From contig NC_087075.1 in the NCBI RefSeq assembly GCF_026151205.1, positions 4,500,359-4,564,358 of the forward strand: a stretch of 64,000 bases of DNA, read 5' to 3'. The position numbers and the translations under genes are program-made. The notes beneath the pieces are model-generated. The model was given only the letters and a program-made list of their open reading frames with translations. It made no database searches and was not told the DNA's origin. Origin of the DNA: Bolinopsis microptera (taxonomy: Eukaryota; Ctenophora; Tentaculata; Lobata; Bolinopsidae). Positions 63,512 to 64,000 of this stretch are shown here, piece by piece (the first letter of the stretch is position 1; every line of letters begins with the position of its first letter).

Positions 63512-63709
63512 GGCAGGGAGGCAGGGAGGCAGGGAGGCAGGGAGGCAGGGAGGTAGGGAGGCAGGGGGGCAGGGAGGCAGGGAAGCAGTGAGGCAGGGAG
63601 GCAGGGAGGCAGGGAGGCAGGGAGGCAGGGAGGCAGGGAGGCAGGGAGGCAGGGAGGCAGGGAGGCAGGGAGGCAGGGAGGCAGGGAGGCTGGGAGGCAG
63701 GGAGGCAGG
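63512..63709 (+). repeat. (GGCAGGGA)n array 3
   Basis: About 25 octamers, ending at GGCAGGTGTTATACACTCG. Preceded by the same 80-bp linker as array 2. Confidence 0.95.
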
Positions 63710-64000
63710 TGTTATACACTCGTTTTAGCAGTTTTAGTACTAGACATTAAACTGTATTTTACCGTAGTATTTTAGGGCATTTATTAGTGTACGACATTTA
63801 GTACAGCAGGGTAGTGCAGAGAGTTCAGTTTAACAACTCTGTTTTGGCTATAGGAGGATAGTTAAAGATATTGTTAAGAGCAGAGAGTTTTAGGGAAACA
63901 GAAAGTTTATTTTAACATCTCTGTTTTGATTATCAGAGGGTGCATTTTAACACCTCTGTTTTGGTTACAAGGAGGATAGTTTGGGATTTGTTTAGGAATT
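63710..64000. repeat. imperfect AACACCTCTGTTTTGG repeats at the window end
   Basis: TTTAACAACTCTGTTTTGGC (63,829), TTTAACATCTCTGTTTTGAT (63,911) and TTTTAACACCTCTGTTTTGG (63,944) form a loose series with GAGGATAGTT between. No gene. Confidence 0.6.

Noticed and set aside
62442-63719. Pro/Leu/Ala and Gly/Arg repeat frames
   Set aside because: Translations of the GGCAGGGA arrays in either direction.

Overview
The window is nuclear DNA of an animal, most likely an AT-rich, repeat-laden invertebrate genome. The evidence is spliced genes with GT-AG introns, a metazoan-type prolidase gene, many LINE and Penelope-like retroelements, TTAGGG-like degenerate repeats and very long micro/minisatellites. 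I cannot name the species. No bacterial genes, rRNA, tRNA or CRISPR arrays were seen.

Layout. 0-5.1 kb: minisatellites, a long inverted repeat and a 936-bp GTGTTG array, leading into a promoter and a small secreted cysteine-rich protein gene (5,128-5,478). 6.3-14.6 kb: repeat B (3 copies), repeat A with large hairpins (2 tandem copies) and an intact 3.2-kb RT-plus-restriction-like-endonuclease retroelement (10,329-13,542) with a 14-bp target duplication. 14.6-16.3 kb: a 5'-truncated LINE. 17.4-22.2 kb: a five-exon, transposase-like gene whose first intron is a ~280-bp tandem array. 22.4-25.2 kb: another LINE.

25.2-38.7 kb holds the last three exons of a prolidase (Xaa-Pro dipeptidase, PEPD) gene. 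The 13-kb last intron carries two nearly identical Penelope-like elements in inverted orientation. Between them lies about 8 kb that reads like error-ridden copies of the same elements, probably poor assembly. The 5' splice site of the penultimate PEPD exon is itself a 33-bp tandem repeat.

39-46 kb: degenerate repeats, poly-C tracts, a 530-bp CT array, decayed LINE fragments and a Penelope-like reverse transcriptase without an endonuclease. 46.9-50.5 kb: a complete eight-exon gene on the minus strand, reconstructed here by splice phase, encoding a 520-aa secreted and probably GPI-anchored protein. 50.6-53.9 kb: repeats and a Penelope-like relic.

53.9-57.7 kb is the most unusual object: the 5' part of a LINE whose 715-aa ORF1 joins a PHD finger, a coiled coil, a complete AlkB-like 2-oxoglutarate/Fe(II) oxygenase and an SGNH esterase, followed by an ORF2 with PHD and apurinic-type endonuclease. 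57.7-59.1 kb: an inverted third copy of repeat A. 59.3-61.7 kb: a segmental duplicate of 2.3-5.1 kb in which the secreted-protein gene is replaced by a 38-bp minisatellite apparently grown from that gene's own promoter. The window ends in higher-order G-rich (GGCAGGGA) arrays.

The host genes number three or four (secreted peptide, PEPD, GPI-anchored protein, perhaps one more exon); nearly everything else is mobile or repetitive.
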